Source of the DNA: JAABRU01 sp050180235
GTDB lineage: Bacteria > Desulfobacterota > Desulfobacteria > Desulfobacterales > Desulfococcaceae
Direction of reading: 5' to 3'
NCBI GenBank assembly: GCA_050180235.1
Contig: JBFXEJ010000099.1
Span: forward strand, 1 to 24,962
DNA: 24,962 nucleotides
The notes under the pieces were generated by a model that worked only from the letters and a program-made list of their open reading frames with translations, searched no databases and was not told the DNA's origin. Position numbers and translations under genes: made by a program. Of this stretch, positions 22,360 to 24,962 are shown in pieces. The number at the start of each line of letters is the position of its first letter. Position 1 is the first letter of the stretch.

Positions 22360-22378
22360 GCCAAACTTTCAGTTTGGC
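22360..22378. repeat. Small hairpin GCCAAACT-TTC-AGTTTGGC
   Basis: Perfect 8-bp arms, followed by a T-rich run, about 25 bp after the Uma2 stop. It may serve as its terminator. A diverged relative is at 15887-15908. Confidence 0.55.
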
Positions 22379-22394
22379 ACTCCTTAATTTTTTT

Positions 22395-22550
22395 GGTAGT
22401 GGGTCAAATCCGTTGATGACAGTCTCCCCTCCCTTGAGGGAGGGGCAGGGGAGGGTGAAAACATCAGTTTGTTACAGGATATTATTTTTACCCCTCCCCT
22501 AACCCCTCCCACAAGGGGAGGGGGATTTTCAACGGATTTGACCCACTACC
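22395..22550. mobile_element. Non-autonomous IS1-type MITE with 8-bp target duplication (family A)
   Basis: A 156-bp element with perfect 22-bp inverted ends (22395-22416 and 22529-22550) that match the IS1 end at 105-126 at all but one base. It is flanked by identical 8-bp ATTTTTTT (22387-22394 and 22551-22558), a typical duplication length for IS1-family transposition. Inside is no ORF but a pair of CCCTCCC/GGGAGGGG hairpins. It lies just upstream of the P-loop ATPase gene. The intact ends and duplication point to a fairly recent move. Confidence 0.82.
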
Positions 22551-22623
22551 ATTTTTTTAAGGAAACGGCATTGACTTCATCATACCCGATTCGACCATTT
22601 TTCATTTTAAACAGGAGTTATTT

Positions 22624-23970
22624 ATGACATCCGGGAATAAACTTAAAAAAGCCGAAACACTGGCGGATATCCGGCGGGTGTGCCGGCCATTGCCATTGTC
22701 AGGCAGGGAACTGGAATCGTTTTTTATTGAAACAGACTGTGCAAGGGATCCGAACCAGAACACCCGGCAGAGAATTTCCGCAACACTGGAGGTCATACCG
22801 GATGCCCGGATTCTGTTTTACGGTCATCGGGGATGCGGGAAATCCACGGAACTGAACAAGCTGATGACCGAGATCAGTGACCGGTTCATCACAGTTTCCT
22901 TTTCCATTCAGGATGAGATGAATCTGGTTTCCGCACGCGCTGAGGATTTGATTCTGGTCATCACGGCCCGTGTTTTAAAATCCGCCCAGAATATGGGACT
23001 GGAGCTGAAAGACAGTCTGCTAAAGCCGGTTTTGGATTTTTTCAGTGAAACTGTCCTGTCGGAAAAAGAATGCAGAGATATGAATTTGAATGTGGGAGCC
23101 GGTGTTTCCACTGAATCCGGCCTGCTGGGAAAACTGGCAGGTCTGTTTTTCAAAATCGCCTCTGAAATCAAATTCAATGCCCACAGTGAAGAAACAAAAA
23201 CCGCAAAGCTGAGAAAACGTCCCGGAGATCTGCTGACGCAGGCCAATTTTGTCATTGAAGCAGTGCGCAGCGCTTTGCCGGAAGATAAAAAACTGCTCAT
23301 CATTGTGGAAGATATTGACAAACTGGATTTAAAACAGGCACGGGAAATTTTTGTCCAGAATACAAACCTGCTGACCGGACTCCGAACCTGCATTATCTAC
23401 ACAATTCCGATTTTTCTGTTTCATTCACCTGAAGTCAATGCCTTCAAGCATCATTTTGACGATACGATCAATCTGCCTATGATCAAAGTCATGGAACCGC
23501 CGGAAAAAAAGGCGGATGGTTTTGAAATTGTAAGGGAAATGATTCTGAACCGAATTCAGGGGAATCTGATTGAACCGGATGCTCTGCAATTACTGATCCA
23601 AAAAACCGGAGGCGTGCTTCGCCATATATTTGATGTGCTTCATGAAGCCGCAGTTATGACCACAGCAAAAATTCCTTTGACCCGTGATCACATTCAATAT
23701 GGCTTAAACCAGTTGCGCAGGGAACTTTCTTTGCAGATCGCACTGCCTTATGAACCCCTTCCCGGCGGGCCTCAGTCTGTTGAACAGTTGCACGAACGTC
23801 TGGTTGAATGCGCCAAAAAACAGCGGCTCGGTGAAAAACCCGGACTGATAGCCGATGCCATAAACCAGATTTTGATAAAATCCTGTGCAATGGTTGAATA
23901 CAACGGTGAAAGATGGATTGGGGTTCATCCTTTGGTGATTGAATATCTGAAAGTTATCGGAAGATTATGA
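22624..23970 (+). CDS. P-loop ATPase paired with a TPR protein
   Basis: 448 residues, cytosolic. Walker A is GHRGCGKST (residues 67-75), Walker B LLIIVEDIDKLD near 223-232, and a sensor-like YTIPIFLFHS near 260. A winged-helix-like C-terminal region (ALQLLIQKTGGVLRHIFDVLHEAA, then WIGVHPLVIEYLKVIGRL) resembles the tail of Orc/Cdc6- or STAND-like ATPases. I recall AAA genes of this kind beside TPR genes in large Desulfobacterota genomes but know no tested function. AGGAG precedes ATG 22624 by 6 nt. Its stop overlaps the next start as ATGA. Confidence 0.8.
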   Translation: MTSGNKLKKAETLADIRRVCRPLPLSGRELESFFIETDCARDPNQNTRQRISATLEVIPDARILFYGHRGCGKSTELNKLMTEISDRFITVSFSIQDEMNLVSARAEDLILVITARVLKSAQNMGLELKDSLLKPVLDFFSETVLSEKECRDMNLNVGAGVSTESGLLGKLAGLFFKIASEIKFNAHSEETKTAKLRKRPGDLLTQANFVIEAVRSALPEDKKLLIIVEDIDKLDLKQAREIFVQNTNLLTGLRTCIIYTIPIFLFHSPEVNAFKHHFDDTINLPMIKVMEPPEKKADGFEIVREMILNRIQGNLIEPDALQLLIQKTGGVLRHIFDVLHEAAVMTTAKIPLTRDHIQYGLNQLRRELSLQIALPYEPLPGGPQSVEQLHERLVECAKKQRLGEKPGLIADAINQILIKSCAMVEYNGERWIGVHPLVIEYLKVIGRL

Positions 23971-24962
23971 TAAATGAAAATCAGCATATTGAAGCCCTGA
24001 AAAATGCAGCGCGTGATCCTGTGTCTGCTTTAACTGCTGTTGAAGTGGATACGCAGCATAGGGCAGATGCGCTTGTCAAAATACTACAGCAGGAACTCAG
24101 TAACCGTCCCAATGCCGTATTGCCTTTTTTATGCTCCCAGTCCCCGGCCCTGCTTTTGGATCAGGCCAGACAGGCAATTTCAGACTGGACAAAACATGAG
24201 GGCGTCCTGTTTATAGCGGATCAGGGCGATGCAGATGAAAAAGACGCGCATCAGTTTTGGACAGAAATGAATTTTTTGCGGGAATCATGGGGAGGATTGA
24301 AATGCCATGTGATTTTTTTTCTTCTGCCACTCAATTACCGTGCCATGATTCGGGATGCGGATCATCTTGCAGACTGGATTCCCCTGAAACTGCATATTCT
24401 GGGAATTTCAGAGGATGACGCGGCAAACCTGTCATATCAAATGCGGGACAGCGCATTTTCCGAAAATGAAATGTCATTTGAAACCGCGCGGCAGGTGCTG
24501 TCCGGCCTTCAGGAACAATTGTCTGAAGCAGTTCATCAGGGAGTGGACAAATCCCTTCTTGTCCGCAGATATTATCTTCCCATGTTTGAAGCTGCCATGA
24601 CCATTTATGACCTTCAGCGCGCCCAAAGCCTTCGCAGGCATATTTCCGAATCAGATATAAAGGAAACAGAACTGCCGGAATGGCTGTATAAAAATTATGA
24701 GCTTGATTCAGAACTGCGGAATTTTGATGAGGCGGAAAAGTCAATCAAAAGGCTTTTGGATTGGGCGAAAGAAAAGAATGAGTATGGATGGGAAGCCTCT
24801 TCCTGTCACTCGTTGGGGAGAATCGCCCAGGAGAGACGGGATTTTGAGGCGGCTGAAAAATGGTACCGCAAATCGCTGGAAATTTCAGAAAAGCACGGCA
24901 ACGAACACGGAGCGGCTTCCACGTATCACCAGTTGGGGATGATCGCAGAGGAGAGACGGGAT
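23967..24962 (+). CDS. TPR-repeat protein, partial (continues past the right edge)
   Basis: An open frame from ATG 23967 to the window end, 332 residues so far. The first about 230 residues include an effector- or sensor-like region (LLLDQARQAISDWTKHEGVL, FWTEMNFLRESWGGLKCHVI, then LADWIPLKLHILGIS) that recalls domains N-terminal to TPRs in STAND-type systems. From about residue 270 come tetratricopeptide repeats, SLGRIAQERRDFEAAEKWYR and then HQLGMIAEERRD, with an exact 120-bp period (GAGAGACGGG at 24831 and 24951), i.e. 40 residues per unit, longer than the canonical 34. It is coupled to the ATPase by ATGA. The rest of the protein lies outside the window. Confidence 0.8.
   Translation, partial: MINENQHIEALKNAARDPVSALTAVEVDTQHRADALVKILQQELSNRPNAVLPFLCSQSPALLLDQARQAISDWTKHEGVLFIADQGDADEKDAHQFWTEMNFLRESWGGLKCHVIFFLLPLNYRAMIRDADHLADWIPLKLHILGISEDDAANLSYQMRDSAFSENEMSFETARQVLSGLQEQLSEAVHQGVDKSLLVRRYYLPMFEAAMTIYDLQRAQSLRRHISESDIKETELPEWLYKNYELDSELRNFDEAEKSIKRLLDWAKEKNEYGWEASSCHSLGRIAQERRDFEAAEKWYRKSLEISEKHGNEHGAASTYHQLGMIAEERRD

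Overview
The window looks like the chromosome of an anaerobic, probably sulfate-reducing Desulfobacterota (Desulfobacterales-like). This is inferred from moderate GC, many hairpin and MITE-like intergenic repeats, small redox proteins (C_GCAxxG_C_C, DGC, FmdE-like, MTH895-type thioredoxin) and apparent selenocysteine use. No rRNA, tRNA or CRISPR array was seen.

Positions 1-15.9 kb are almost entirely minus-strand and read as one metalloid-handling region headed by an ArsR repressor (15458-15799) with a metal-binding CVC motif. In transcription order: ArsR; a DUF318/ArsP-type permease; a decayed YhcG nuclease gene; a small CPKC thioredoxin; a DGC putative zinc-binding protein; an FmdE-like protein; a TauE/SafE permease; a thioredoxin-like remnant; a SurA-like/thioredoxin fusion; a second thioredoxin; a DUF1573 protein; an intact YhcG nuclease; CcdA; a C_GCAxxG_C_C protein; a 49-residue protein; arsenite methyltransferase ArsM; then a TolC-MFP-RND efflux operon. 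An IS1-family element, running off the left edge, interrupts the RND permease.

The main discovery is two genes that standard calling splits or truncates but that are better read through an in-frame UGA as selenoproteins. ArsM (4819-5607) has UGA at the conserved catalytic cysteine, followed by a normal family C-terminus. The DUF1573 protein (8527-9276) has UGA at the conserved cysteine, followed by the rest of its domain. Each UGA is followed at 11-13 nt by a stable hairpin, at a SECIS-like distance. The likely chemistry is thiol/selenol redox supply (CcdA, thioredoxins, DUF1573) for reduction and methylation of arsenic or a related metalloid, with export by the permease and perhaps the RND pump. 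The link is by context only.

From 15.9 kb the genes are mostly plus-strand and unrelated: histidine ammonia-lyase, an orphan GlpS/MalK-like ABC ATPase, an orphan MoxR ATPase, a DUF2887 protein with GKKEG repeats, a Uma2 endonuclease, and a translationally coupled P-loop ATPase plus TPR protein that runs off the right edge.

Intergenic DNA holds at least four repeat families: IS1-end MITEs (one with an 8-bp target duplication), elements with AGGTGATTTCC-type ends that sit flush with stop codons, elements with TGTGGGCA-type ends, and CCGG hairpins. Palindromes also occur inside YhcG coding sequence, always at the same protein position.
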